Assembly (NCBI GenBank): GCA_965230005.1
Contig: OZ245934.1
Span: 3,968,001-4,032,000 of the forward strand
Direction of reading: 5' to 3'
Length of the DNA stretch: 64,000 bases
From: SZUA-309 sp965230005
GTDB lineage: Bacteria > Pseudomonadota > Gammaproteobacteria > Pseudomonadales > Azotimanducaceae
In this document: piece by piece, positions 16,218 to 26,672 of the stretch
How the letters are laid out: each line of letters begins with the position of its first letter
Numbering within the stretch: position 1 is the first letter of the stretch
Program-made: the position numbers and the translations under genes
The notes under the pieces: model-generated
Told to the model about the DNA's origin: nothing
Database searches by the model: none
Seen by the model: the letters and a program-made list of their open reading frames with translations, nothing else

Positions 16218-17573
16218 ATGTCTCAACTGACCTGCTTCAAGGCCTACGACATTCGCGGTCGTGTGCCGGATGAACTGAATGAAGACATCGCTGCTCGTAT
16301 CGGCCGCGCCTTTGTCCAGGTGGAGGGCGCCCGCCGCGTAGCGGTCGGGCACGACATCCGTCTCAGCAGCCCGCGTCTTGCGGAGGCGCTGAGCGATGGG
16401 CTGCGCGCTGCAGGTGCCGATGTGCTTGATGTGGGTCAGTGTGGCACCGAGGAGATCTATTTTGCGGCCAGCAGTCTGGATGTGGATGGCGGTATCGTGG
16501 TGACCGCCAGCCACAATCCCATGGACTACAACGGCATGAAGCTCGTACGCCGGGGTGCGAAACCCGTGAGTGGCGACAGCGGCCTGTACGACATTCAGAC
16601 ACTCGTCGAGGCGGGCCGCTTCGACGATGCATCCGTAGCCGGGAACTACGAACGCATCGACACCAGGCCCTCTTACGTGGAACACCTGTTGACCTATGTC
16701 GATCGAGGGGCGCTCAAGCCCCTAAAGCTGGTTGTGAACGCGGGTAACGGGGGTGCCGGTGCCGTGATCGACGCGCTTGCGGCGCATCTGCCTTTCGAGT
16801 TCGTGCGTGTGTTTCATGAACCTGACGGCCACTTCCCGAACGGCGTGCCGAATCCGCTGCTGGAAGAGAATCGCGCGCCGACCATCGAGGCCGTCCAGGA
16901 CTCGGGAGCGGATATGGGTATCGCCTGGGACGGTGATTTTGATCGGTGCTTTCTCTTCGATGCGGATGGGTCGTTCATTGAGGGCTACTACATCGTGGGG
17001 CTTCTGGCGGAAGCCTTTCTGAAAGATCACCCGGGGGAAAAGATCGTTCATGATCCGAGGCTCACCTGGAATACGGTGGATATTGCCGAAGCCATGGGTG
17101 GAGTGCCCGTCGAATCGAAGACGGGGCATGCCTTCATCAAAGAGCGCATGCGGAGCGAAAACGCCATCTACGGCGGAGAGATGAGCGCCCACCACTATTT
17201 CCGTGACTTCGCCTATTGCGACTCCGGCATGATTCCGTGGTTGCTGGTCTCGCAACTGCTCTGCACGAGCGGCAAAACGCTCGCTGAGCTGGTGGCTGAT
17301 CGGAAAGCCCGCTTCCCCTGCAGCGGCGAGATCAACTCGGTCGTTGATGATCCGGTTGCGCTCATTGCTGACGTGGAAAGCCGCTACGGAGAACAGGCAG
17401 AGCGCGTCAGCAGGATCGACGGCTTGTCTGTGGCGTTCGATGACTGGCGCTTCAACCTGCGGATGTCCAATACGGAACCGGTGCTGCGGCTGAACGTTGA
17501 GTCCCGGGGTAACCAGGCGCTCATGGAGGACAAACTGCAGGAGCTCCTTGTCATGATTCGAGGGGAGGCCTAG
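16218..17573 (+). CDS. manB: Phosphomannomutase (CpsG/ManB type)
   Basis: 451 residues, close match to E. coli CpsG. Interconverts mannose 6-phosphate and mannose 1-phosphate for GDP-mannose. Phosphoserine loop T-A-S-H-N-P-M-D-Y-N-G-M-K near residue 97, metal-binding D-G-D-F-D-R-C near 236, sugar-binding G-G-E-M-S-A-H-H-Y-F-R near 315, and phosphate-binding R-M-S-N-T-E-P near 416. It stands alone, about 110 bases after the GMC gene, with no other GDP-mannose gene nearby. Confidence 0.93.
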   Translation: MSQLTCFKAYDIRGRVPDELNEDIAARIGRAFVQVEGARRVAVGHDIRLSSPRLAEALSDGLRAAGADVLDVGQCGTEEIYFAASSLDVDGGIVVTASHNPMDYNGMKLVRRGAKPVSGDSGLYDIQTLVEAGRFDDASVAGNYERIDTRPSYVEHLLTYVDRGALKPLKLVVNAGNGGAGAVIDALAAHLPFEFVRVFHEPDGHFPNGVPNPLLEENRAPTIEAVQDSGADMGIAWDGDFDRCFLFDADGSFIEGYYIVGLLAEAFLKDHPGEKIVHDPRLTWNTVDIAEAMGGVPVESKTGHAFIKERMRSENAIYGGEMSAHHYFRDFAYCDSGMIPWLLVSQLLCTSGKTLAELVADRKARFPCSGEINSVVDDPVALIADVESRYGEQAERVSRIDGLSVAFDDWRFNLRMSNTEPVLRLNVESRGNQALMEDKLQELLVMIRGEA

Positions 17574-17666
17574 GGGAGTTTCTACTGCCGCGGCTCGCAA
17601 TAGAAACCAAAGCGGCGTCAGCTCCGAAATCAGCAGGTCCGAGGCTGCAACCGGCCGCCGGCGCCG

Positions 17667-18260
17667 CTAGCTTCTGACCCAGTCGTACTCCATCTGCCTC
17701 GCGGTTTTCTCTGCGAGGGCAGGGCTTGCGAGGCGGCCGACCAGGTAGAGACTCATGTCTATGCCCGCAGATATCCCGCCGGAGGTGACGACCTCACCGT
17801 CATCCACCCAGCGCTGCTCCTCCACAACGGTGAGTTCCGGATAGCTCGAGCGTAAGTCGGGGATGTCCTCCCAGTGCGTTGTGACTCGCTGATGCGTGAG
17901 GACGCCGGCTTCAGCCAGCAGAAAGGCACCGGTGCAGACGGAGGCGACCAGGCGGGCCTGGTCCGCCTGTTGCCTGATCCATGCGATCGCGCGGCGGTTC
18001 TTCATTTCGTTCAGGTGCACGCCACCCACCACGATGAGCAGATCCAGCGCAGGGTGGTCGTCAATACCGTAGTGAGGCTGCACGAGATAACCGCCCCGGG
18101 CCTGGATGGTGCGTTGCGCCTCGGCAATGAGGAACACGGAAAACGGGGCCGATGCCTCTGCGACTCTCGTTGCCGTGGAGAACACTTCGAAGGGACCGGA
18201 AAAATCCAGCACCTCCGCGTCGTCGTAGATGTAGATGCCGACGTTCATCGTTTGGTCCAC
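17667..18260 (-). CDS. DJ-1/PfpI family protein
   Basis: 197 residues (193 if ATG 18248 is used). DJ-1-like fold with the nucleophile-elbow cysteine in S-V-C-T-G-A-F-L-L-A-E-A-G (about residue 108) and T-T-H-W further on. These features place it nearer the isonitrile-hydratase/GlxA amidase-like branch than chaperone DJ-1. The AraC DNA-binding domain of GlxA regulators is absent. Its substrate cannot be read from the sequence. It converges on manB and follows uvrA by 24 bases on the same strand. Confidence 0.85.
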   Translation of the reverse strand: MDQTMNVGIYIYDDAEVLDFSGPFEVFSTATRVAEASAPFSVFLIAEAQRTIQARGGYLVQPHYGIDDHPALDLLIVVGGVHLNEMKNRRAIAWIRQQADQARLVASVCTGAFLLAEAGVLTHQRVTTHWEDIPDLRSSYPELTVVEEQRWVDDGEVVTSGGISAGIDMSLYLVGRLASPALAEKTARQMEYDWVRS

Positions 18261-18284
18261 CGCTTTCGCTGCTGACGCCGTGGT

Positions 18285-21119
<2,835 letters not shown>

Positions 21120-21449
21120 TGTGTCGTCCTTTACGCGTGAGGCGGGGAAACCAGCCAACATAGCGGCATGGCTTCTGCGGGGCAAGCTGACACCCAGGCG
21201 GACGCCGGACGCTCCTGACAGGGGGTGTCCGCTGAAGGGATTTCGGGTCGATTTCCGACCCGTCAGCGGCGAATCGCTCTGACGTGCCCGGTGCCGATGC
21301 AGTATATTGGCGCGGCTGCGAGCGCCATTGCCGGCGCGCGGAGCAGGCTCGAAACCGCCTGAAACAGGCCGCCTGAAGACGGGCGCTGTCAGAACAGGCG
21401 CAACAGAATTGGATAGATGGCCCCGCAGAGGGCCTTGGAAGGACTGCAC
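21120..21449. other. uvrA-ssb divergent intergenic region
   Basis: 330 bases without a convincing gene. It holds the uvrA ribosome site, a perfect 7-bp inverted repeat CGGGTCG-ATTTC-CGACCCG (21244-21262), a probable ssb promoter (21279-21308), and a long ssb leader with two CCGCCTGAA repeats (about 21355-21380). No CTGT-N8-ACAG LexA site is present on either strand, unlike the E. coli uvrA-ssb region. Confidence 0.6.
21279..21308 (+). promoter_or_regulatory. Probable ssb promoter
   Basis: -35 CTGACG (21279-21284), 18-base spacer, -10 TATATT (21303-21308) on the plus strand, giving a leader of about 135 bases before ssb. It fits sigma-70 rules but is a pattern match only. Confidence 0.45.
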
Positions 21450-21920
21450 ATGGCTCGGGGCATCAACAAAGTCATTCTCATCGGTAATCTGGGCCGGGAC
21501 CCGGAAACCCGTTACTCCCAGGGGGGCAACCCGGTCACCAACTTCAGCGTCGCCACCAGCGAATCCTGGCGCGACCGTCAATCTGGCGAGCAGCAGGAAC
21601 GCACGGAATGGCACAACGTCGTCTGCTTCTCGCGCCTGGCGGAGATCGCCGGCGAGTACCTGAAGAAGGGCTCGAAGGTTTACATCGAAGGCAGCCTGCG
21701 GACCTCCAGCTGGGAGCAGGATGGGCAGAAGCGCTACCGCACGGAGATCATGGCCCGTGAACTGCAGATGCTCGACTCCCGCGGTGGCATGGGCGGCGGT
21801 GCGCCCACCGGTTTTGAAAACCAGGGCTCGAGCGGTGCTTACAGCGGTCCCCCGCAGCAGAGCTCGAGCAATGCTGCCACCCTGTCGGACGACGACTTCG
21901 ACGACGATATTCCCTTTTAA
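21450..21920 (+). CDS. ssb: Single-stranded DNA-binding protein
   Basis: 156 residues. OB-fold (about residues 4-110) beginning R-G-I-N-K-V-I-L-I-G-N-L-G and including A-T-S-E-S-W-R-D and E-W-H-N-V-V. A Gly/Ser/Gln-rich linker is followed by the acidic tip D-D-D-F-D-D-D-I-P-F that recruits repair and replication partners. ATG 21450 chosen over in-frame 21417 because GGAAGGA lies about 7 bases upstream and the protein then matches E. coli SSB. Divergent from uvrA. Confidence 0.96.
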   Translation: MARGINKVILIGNLGRDPETRYSQGGNPVTNFSVATSESWRDRQSGEQQERTEWHNVVCFSRLAEIAGEYLKKGSKVYIEGSLRTSSWEQDGQKRYRTEIMARELQMLDSRGGMGGGAPTGFENQGSSGAYSGPPQQSSSNAATLSDDDFDDDIPF

Positions 21921-21942
21921 AGGTCCGCTGAAAGCGGACCTT
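21920..21942 (+). terminator. Hairpin at the end of ssb
   Basis: Perfect 10-bp stem AAGGTCCGCT / AGCGGACCTT with a 3-base GAA loop, starting at the last base of the ssb stop codon. There is no T tract after it, so it may protect the transcript end or act only as a weak terminator. Confidence 0.6.
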
Positions 21943-21943
21943 G

Positions 21944-22012
21944 CGGCGCGTGGCGCCGCTCGCTCAGGGTCGTTGGACTCGCTACTCCGTTGACGCTTTA
22001 GAGCTGTTGATC
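21944..22012 (-). repeat. Interspersed hairpin repeat, copy C
   Basis: 69 bases, aligned without gaps to copy D and opposite in orientation to copies A and B. Its 46-base core (21961-22006) runs from CGCTCAG to GAGCTG. The stem is GCTC-AGGGT / ACGCT-(TTA)-GAGC with one mismatch (G at 21968 where the other copies have C). It is preceded by a GC hairpin that copies A and B lack. Confidence 0.83.
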
Positions 22013-22047
22013 CGGGTGTTCTGATGACGATTAGCGGCTCTCTTCGA

Positions 22048-22116
22048 CGGCGCGTGGCGCCGCTCGCTCAGCGTGTTAGTACCTGCGGTTCCGTTGACGC
22101 TTCAGAGCTGCTGATC
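22048..22116 (-). repeat. Interspersed hairpin repeat, copy D
   Basis: 69 bases, direct repeat of copy C. Stem GCTC (22066-22069) AGCGT (22070-22074) pairs with ACGCT (22097-22101), bulge TCA, GAGC (22105-22108). Core 22065-22110 has the same 46-base length as copies A and C. The loop sequence differs from every other copy. Confidence 0.85.
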
Positions 22117-22237
22117 AGTTCTTTCGTCTACTGACAGGCTCGATTCGAGGAGCCCCGCTCGCTCAACTTAGCCATCGTTTCGTTTTGCACGGCGGAGGTT
22201 GTGGCCGAGGTCCGCGTTGCCTGGCGAAGGCAGAGGA

Positions 22238-23023
22238 TCAGATCAGCAGCAGCAGACCGGCGCCGAGCAGGAGCCGGTAGATGACGTAGGGCAGCATGCC
22301 AGTGCGTTCCACCAGAGCGATGAAGGCTGAGATGCAGAGGTAGGCGCTGATGCCCGCGAGGGCAGCGCCGGAGATCAGATCCAGCCAGCGCGCGGGTTCC
22401 GGCGTCGCCAGCAGGTCGAGGGTCGTGAGCAAAGCGGCACCAGCGATCGTCGGGATCGATAGCAGAAAAGAAAAGCGCGCTGCCCGGGTCCGAGACAGAC
22501 CGAGGAGCAGAGCGGCAGTGATGGTGATACCCGACCGGGAGGTGCCCGGAATCAGGGCGAGCATCTGTGCGCCGCCAATGAGCAGCGCATCCATCCAGCT
22601 GAGGGTTTCCCGGGTGCCGCGCATGCGATCGGCGAAGCCGAGGAGCAGGCCGAAGACAATCGTCGTGGTGGCGATGGTGGTCATCGTTCGCCAGGCGCCT
22701 TCCACATCGTCTTTGAAAAGCAGTCCGGCAATGGCAACCGGCACGGAGGCGGCACCTACCTTGAGCATTTCCAGGAAACCGTCGCCCATGCCGCGACCGC
22801 TCACGGCGCCGAGGGTACTGTTCAGGTAGGTCAGCAGATCGCTGCGGAAGTACAGGCAGACGGCCGCGAGGGTGCCCAGGTGAACGGCCACGTCGAAGGG
22901 CAGACCCTGGTCCGGCCAGATGCCGAGCTCGGCCACCAGGATCAGATGTGCCGAGCTCGAGATCGGCAGGAATTCTGTTATGCCCTGCACCAGGGCCAGC
23001 ACGATGATCTGCAACCATTCCAC
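22238..23023 (-). CDS. uppP: Undecaprenyl-diphosphatase (UppP/BacA)
   Basis: 261 residues, very hydrophobic with about eight membrane helices. Recycles undecaprenyl pyrophosphate to the lipid carrier used in peptidoglycan and polysaccharide synthesis. Both signatures are present: Q-G-I-T-E-F-L-P-I-S-S-S-A-H-L near the N-terminus and I-P-G-T-S-R-S-G-I-T mid-protein. Start set at GTG 23023 (V/M-E-W-L-Q-I-I-V-L), which gives the family N-terminus; the frame continues upstream without family resemblance. Confidence 0.93.
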   Translation of the reverse strand: MEWLQIIVLALVQGITEFLPISSSAHLILVAELGIWPDQGLPFDVAVHLGTLAAVCLYFRSDLLTYLNSTLGAVSGRGMGDGFLEMLKVGAASVPVAIAGLLFKDDVEGAWRTMTTIATTTIVFGLLLGFADRMRGTRETLSWMDALLIGGAQMLALIPGTSRSGITITAALLLGLSRTRAARFSFLLSIPTIAGAALLTTLDLLATPEPARWLDLISGAALAGISAYLCISAFIALVERTGMLPYVIYRLLLGAGLLLLI

Positions 23024-23134
23024 GGCGTGCAGTCTAGCCTGATTTCCCCCGCGCGCGCGGTCTGATGATTGTGAGTCAGCTGTTCGCCGGCTGTTCGAGT
23101 GGGGCTCGCTGCAGGCTGGGTGTAGAGTGTGTTC

Positions 23135-23737
23135 ATGGACCCGACCATCGCCGAGCTGCCGCTGTTTCCGCTGGGTACCGTGCTCTTCCAGGGCGGTACG
23201 CTGCAGCTGCAGATCTTCGAGCCGCGATACCTGGACATGGTCAGCCGCTGCATGCGCGAGGGCGAACCCTTTGGTGTGGTCCTGATCCGTCAGGGCAGCG
23301 ATACCTGGCGGCCCGGGTCCAGGGGCCCGGATCTCTTTGAGATTGGGACCGCGGCACGGATCGTCGACTTCAATCAGCTTGGCAACGGCCGCCTTGGCAT
23401 CACCGCGCGTGGCGAGCGGAAGTTTCGCGTGCGCAGCACCCGGGAGCAGGCCGATCATCTGTTGCTCGGTCAGGTCACCTACCTGCCCGAGGAACCGGTC
23501 GTGGCCGTCGGCCGCGAACATCAGGACCTGGTGGATCTCCTTAGCGAGCTCATGACCCATCCTGGCGTGGAGCAGCTCAAGCTCGATATCGACCTCGAGG
23601 ACGCCCGCTCCGTTGGCTGGCGCCTTTCGGAGCTGCTACCGATCGAAGCCGAGATCAAGCAGAGCCTGCTGCAGCTGCAGCTTCCCCGGGAGCGGCTCCA
23701 GGAGCTTACGCGCCTCGTCAACAAGCTCCGCGGATAA
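23135..23737 (+). CDS. LON substrate-binding (PUA-like) domain protein
   Basis: 200 residues made almost entirely of the N-terminal substrate-binding domain of Lon protease (L-P-L-F-P-L-G-T-V-L-F-Q-G-G near residue 9, then I-F-E-P-R-Y-L-D-M-V). No AAA+ or protease domain. Such stand-alone proteins are widespread in Proteobacteria with no settled function. ATG 23135. It lies 37 bases before proA, with a -10-like TATAAT in the gap. Confidence 0.87.
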   Translation: MDPTIAELPLFPLGTVLFQGGTLQLQIFEPRYLDMVSRCMREGEPFGVVLIRQGSDTWRPGSRGPDLFEIGTAARIVDFNQLGNGRLGITARGERKFRVRSTREQADHLLLGQVTYLPEEPVVAVGREHQDLVDLLSELMTHPGVEQLKLDIDLEDARSVGWRLSELLPIEAEIKQSLLQLQLPRERLQELTRLVNKLRG

Positions 23738-23741
23738 GGCG

Positions 23742-23747
23742 TATAAT
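23742..23747 (+). promoter_or_regulatory. Consensus -10 element before proA
   Basis: Perfect TATAAT 27 bases before the proA ATG. No good -35 lies 16-18 bases upstream (that sequence is the 3' end of the Lon-domain gene), so it may be weak or activator-dependent. Confidence 0.4.
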
Positions 23748-23774
23748 TTCCGCCCCGTTTCCTGGAGGTGCCCC

Positions 23775-25070
23775 ATGAGCAGCACCGCGGAAAAAATTGA
23801 CCAGCTCGGTCAGAAAGACATCGCAGGCTACATGCGCGAAGTCGGCACCGCCGCGCGCGCGGCTTCCCGGGCCATTGCCGCCGCGCCCACCGCGGTCAAA
23901 TCGGCGGCGTTGAACGCCATTGCCGAGGCCATGGGTGCAGACCGAGAGGCCCTCAAGGCAGCTAACGCCCTCGATATGGAACGCGCTGCCAAGAACGGTC
24001 TCGATCAGCCTCTGGTCGACCGCCTGCTCCTCGACGATGCGGCCATCGATCGGATGATCGAAGGCGTCCTCCAGGTGGATGCTCTGACGGATCCGGTCGG
24101 TGAGATCACCGAGCTCGCCTATCGGCCCACGGGCATTCAGGTGGGGCGCATGCGGGTGCCCCTCGGCGTGATCGGCATCATCTATGAGAGCCGACCGAAC
24201 GTGACCGTCGATGCCGCGAGTTTGTGCCTGAAGTCGGGCAACGCCTGCATTCTCCGCGGTGGCTCCGAGGCCATCGAATCCAACCGCGCCATCGGCGAAT
24301 GTATTCGCCGTGGCCTCGCCGCGGCGGGCTTGCCTGAAGGGGTTGTGCATCTGGTCGGCACGACCGATCGCCAGGCGGTGGGCGAGCTGCTGAAGATGAA
24401 CGACTGCGTGGACATCATCGTGCCTCGCGGCGGTCAGGGCCTCATAGAGCGTATCTCAGCCGAGTCGACGATTCCTGTGATCAAGCACCTCGACGGTATC
24501 TGCCACGTCTACATCGACCGCGATGCGGATCTCGACATGGGGGTCGCCATTGCGGTGAATTCAAAGACCGAAAAGTATGCCGTCTGCAACGCCATCGAAA
24601 CGCTGCTCATCGACGAGCCCATCGCGGACGCGGCGCTGCCGCGGCTGCTCGAGACCTATTCCGCCGCTGGGGTGACGCTGCGCGGCTGTGAACGCACCCG
24701 GGCGCGCATCGCCGTCGAGGCGGCCACGGAGGCCGATTGGGGGGCTGAATACCTTGGGCCGACGCTGGCGGTGAAAGTAGTCGATGACCTCGATGAGGCC
24801 ATTGCCCACATCAACCGCTACGGTTCGCAGCACACTGACACGATTGTCAGCGGCAACTACGGCCGCGCCCGGCGCTTCCTTACGGAAGTGGATTCCGCAT
24901 CGGTCATGGTGAATGCCTCCACCCAGTTCGCCGATGGCTTCGAATTTGGTCTCGGTGCCGAGGTGGGGATCTCCACGGACAAGATCCATGCTCGCGGGCC
25001 TGTCGGCCTCGAAGGCCTCACCTCGCAGAAATACGTGGTCTTCGGCAACGGAGAGCTGCGGCACCGTTGA
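23775..25070 (+). CDS. proA: Glutamate-5-semialdehyde dehydrogenase
   Basis: 431 residues. Reduces gamma-glutamyl phosphate to glutamate semialdehyde in proline synthesis with NADPH. Aldehyde-dehydrogenase fold; catalytic cysteine in K-Y-A-V-C-N-A-I-E (about residue 275), R-M-R-V-P-L-G-V-I-G and E-S-R-P-N-V-T-V-D-A nucleotide-binding segments. ATG 23775 has GGAGGTG upstream. The partner proB is not in the window. Its TGA overlaps the TTG start of nadD. Confidence 0.95.
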   Translation: MSSTAEKIDQLGQKDIAGYMREVGTAARAASRAIAAAPTAVKSAALNAIAEAMGADREALKAANALDMERAAKNGLDQPLVDRLLLDDAAIDRMIEGVLQVDALTDPVGEITELAYRPTGIQVGRMRVPLGVIGIIYESRPNVTVDAASLCLKSGNACILRGGSEAIESNRAIGECIRRGLAAAGLPEGVVHLVGTTDRQAVGELLKMNDCVDIIVPRGGQGLIERISAESTIPVIKHLDGICHVYIDRDADLDMGVAIAVNSKTEKYAVCNAIETLLIDEPIADAALPRLLETYSAAGVTLRGCERTRARIAVEAATEADWGAEYLGPTLAVKVVDDLDEAIAHINRYGSQHTDTIVSGNYGRARRFLTEVDSASVMVNASTQFADGFEFGLGAEVGISTDKIHARGPVGLEGLTSQKYVVFGNGELRHR

Positions 25071-25687
25071 TCTGTCTCTTCGGCGGCACTTTCGACCCGG
25101 TGCATCTGGGTCATCTCCACGCCGCCGAGCGGGTTCTGACCACACTTGCGGTGCCGGAGATCCGGCTGCTGCTCTCTGCCCGCCCGTCCCACAAAGCCAG
25201 CACCGGCGCAAGCCTCGAAGACCGCTGGGCCATGCTCAGCGCCGCCTGCGCCGAACGCCAGGGGCTCATTGCCGACAACCGGGAAGCACTGCGGGACAAA
25301 CCTTCCTACACAGTGGATACGCTCCTCGAGTTCCGCGCCGAACAACCGCGGGAAGCGTTGACCTGGGTCATTGGCAGCGACGCCTATGCGCTGCTGCCGA
25401 GCTGGTATCGCTGGGAAAGCGTCCTGGAACTCGCCAATCTGGTGGTGCTGGCCCGTCCCGGGCCCTTCCCGACGCTCGATGCCACGATGACCGAACTGAC
25501 CGAAAGGCATCGGGTCGATGACCTCGACGGCTGTCATGAAGGTGGCATCCTGCTCATGGAAGATGCGATGGAGGAGGTGTCGGCGGCGGAAGTCCGCGAG
25601 CGGGTTGCCGCAGGATTGTCCGTGAGCCATTTGCTCCCAGCCGTCGTCGCCAATTATATTAGCTCGCACCACCTCTACGGTGGCTGA
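25067..25687 (+). CDS. nadD: Nicotinate-nucleotide adenylyltransferase
   Basis: 206 residues. Adenylylates nicotinate mononucleotide in NAD synthesis. G-G-T-F-D-P-V-H-L-G-H at the N-terminus (HxGH ATP site), S-Y-T-V-D-T-L near residue 82, W-V-I-G-S-D-A-Y near 100, V-S-A-A-E-V-R-E-R near 170. Start is TTG 25067 embedded in the proA stop (TTGA), giving tight coupling. First of nadD-rsfS-rlmH-mrdA-rodA. Confidence 0.94.
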   Translation: MICLFGGTFDPVHLGHLHAAERVLTTLAVPEIRLLLSARPSHKASTGASLEDRWAMLSAACAERQGLIADNREALRDKPSYTVDTLLEFRAEQPREALTWVIGSDAYALLPSWYRWESVLELANLVVLARPGPFPTLDATMTELTERHRVDDLDGCHEGGILLMEDAMEEVSAAEVRERVAAGLSVSHLLPAVVANYISSHHLYGG

Positions 25688-25786
25688 CATCAACCCGGCG
25701 TCCTCGGCAGAAGGCGTCCGCAACAGAGGAGCCACGGATTCAAAAAGTGATTAAAGACATGCTGTACAACTGCACAGGAGCATTGC

Positions 25787-26134
25787 GTGACACCAGAAGC
25801 GCTGCGTGACCTCGTCGTAGATACCCTCGAAGACCTCAAAGGCCGTGACCTGGTAACTCTGCCAGTGGCCGACCTCACCGATATCACCGATTACATGATT
25901 CTCGCCAGCGGCACGTCCAATCGACATGTAAAAGCGCTTGTCGATCGGCTCGTGGAAACCGCGAAGGACGCCGCTCACCCGCCCAACGGCGTCGAAGGCC
26001 GGGAAACGAACGAGTGGGTGCTCGTAGACCTCGGCGACGTGCTCGTGCACGTCATGCAGGCCGAAACCCGCAAGTTTTATGATCTGGAGCGTCTGTGGCA
26101 GGACATTCCCACCGATAACGAGTCGCTCGTCTGA
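25787..26134 (+). CDS. rsfS: Ribosomal silencing factor RsfS
   Basis: 115 residues. Binds L14 and blocks 50S-30S joining when nutrients are scarce. Family motifs D-I-T-D-Y-M-I-L-A-S-G-T-S-N-R-H and W-V-L-V-D-L-G-D-V-L-V-H-V-M, then R-K-F-Y-D-L-E-R-L-W. GTG start 25787 with AGGAG 6 bases upstream. A 99-base gap separates it from nadD. Confidence 0.95.
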   Translation: MTPEALRDLVVDTLEDLKGRDLVTLPVADLTDITDYMILASGTSNRHVKALVDRLVETAKDAAHPPNGVEGRETNEWVLVDLGDVLVHVMQAETRKFYDLERLWQDIPTDNESLV

Positions 26135-26141
26135 CTCCGAA

Positions 26142-26609
26142 GTGAAACTCCGCATGCTGGCAGTCGGGGCGAAAAGCCCCGACTGGGTGACCGCCGGCTT
26201 CAATGACTACGCCCGTCGCCTCCCTCGAGACTGCCCGCTGGCGCTCGAAGAAATCTCCCCTGCAAACCGCAAAGGCTGGCCCGCGGAGCGGGTTTTGGCG
26301 ACGGAAGCCGAGGCGCTCCTGACCCGTCTCAAACCGGGCGAACATGTGGTGGCGCTCGAGGTGGGCGGGAAGACCTGGAGCACGGAACACCTGGCCCGGA
26401 TGCTCGATGATTGGCGCATGCAGGGTAAGGATGTGAGTTTCCTCATCGGCGGTGCCGATGGCCTCGGCCCGGCGGTACTGGACCGGGCCGATCAGTCGCT
26501 GTCCCTTTCTGCGATGACTTTCCCGCACCAGCTGGTTCGCGTGCTGCTGGCAGAACAGTTGTACAGAGCCTGGACGGTGCTGGCCGGACATCCTTATCAT
26601 CGGGCCTGA
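26142..26609 (+). CDS. rlmH: 23S rRNA pseudouridine1915 N3-methyltransferase
   Basis: 155 residues, exactly E. coli length with GTG 26142 as the start (K-L-R-M-L-A-V-G-A-K-S-P-D-W-V). SPOUT methyltransferase acting on helix 69 of 23S rRNA in the 70S ribosome. Knot motif L-I-G-G-A-D-G-L-G near residue 104 and C-terminal H-P-Y-H-R. The frame is open upstream through the end of rsfS, so an ATG 63 bases earlier would be over-long. Confidence 0.94.
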   Translation: MKLRMLAVGAKSPDWVTAGFNDYARRLPRDCPLALEEISPANRKGWPAERVLATEAEALLTRLKPGEHVVALEVGGKTWSTEHLARMLDDWRMQGKDVSFLIGGADGLGPAVLDRADQSLSLSAMTFPHQLVRVLLAEQLYRAWTVLAGHPYHRA

Positions 26610-26672
26610 GACCGGACTTCCCCCCAGTTTTCCGGCGCGATAAAACCAACTACAGCAGCCAAGACCAGCGAG

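Larger units (their letters stand above)
21943..22237. other. Noncoding repeat-rich stretch downstream of ssb
   Basis: About 300 bases between ssb and uppP with no supported gene. It contains repeat copies C and D in direct orientation, a fragment of a third (CCGCTCGCTCAA at 22155-22166), and two copies of a GC palindrome with a GTG loop (GCGGCGC/GCGCCGC at 21943-21959; CGGCGC/GCGCCG at 22048-22062). The remainder up to 22237 shows nothing recognisable. Confidence 0.7.

Noticed and set aside
21250..21420. Possible LexA box in the ssb leader (CTGTCAGAACAG and GCAGTATATT)
   Set aside because: The spacing is wrong: CTGT and ACAG are separated by 4 bases instead of 8, and the TATATT segment has inverted half-sites relative to LexA. 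It fits a -10 element better.
21162..21614. Long N-terminal extension of uvrA
   Set aside because: The frame stays open, but the residues are arginine/proline-rich with no family similarity, and they overlap the ssb promoter and coding region. The TTG 21119 start fits better.
23024..23560. Extension of uppP through the Lon-domain gene
   Set aside because: The open frame is the antisense shadow of the plus-strand gene; UppP homology begins exactly at GTG 23023.
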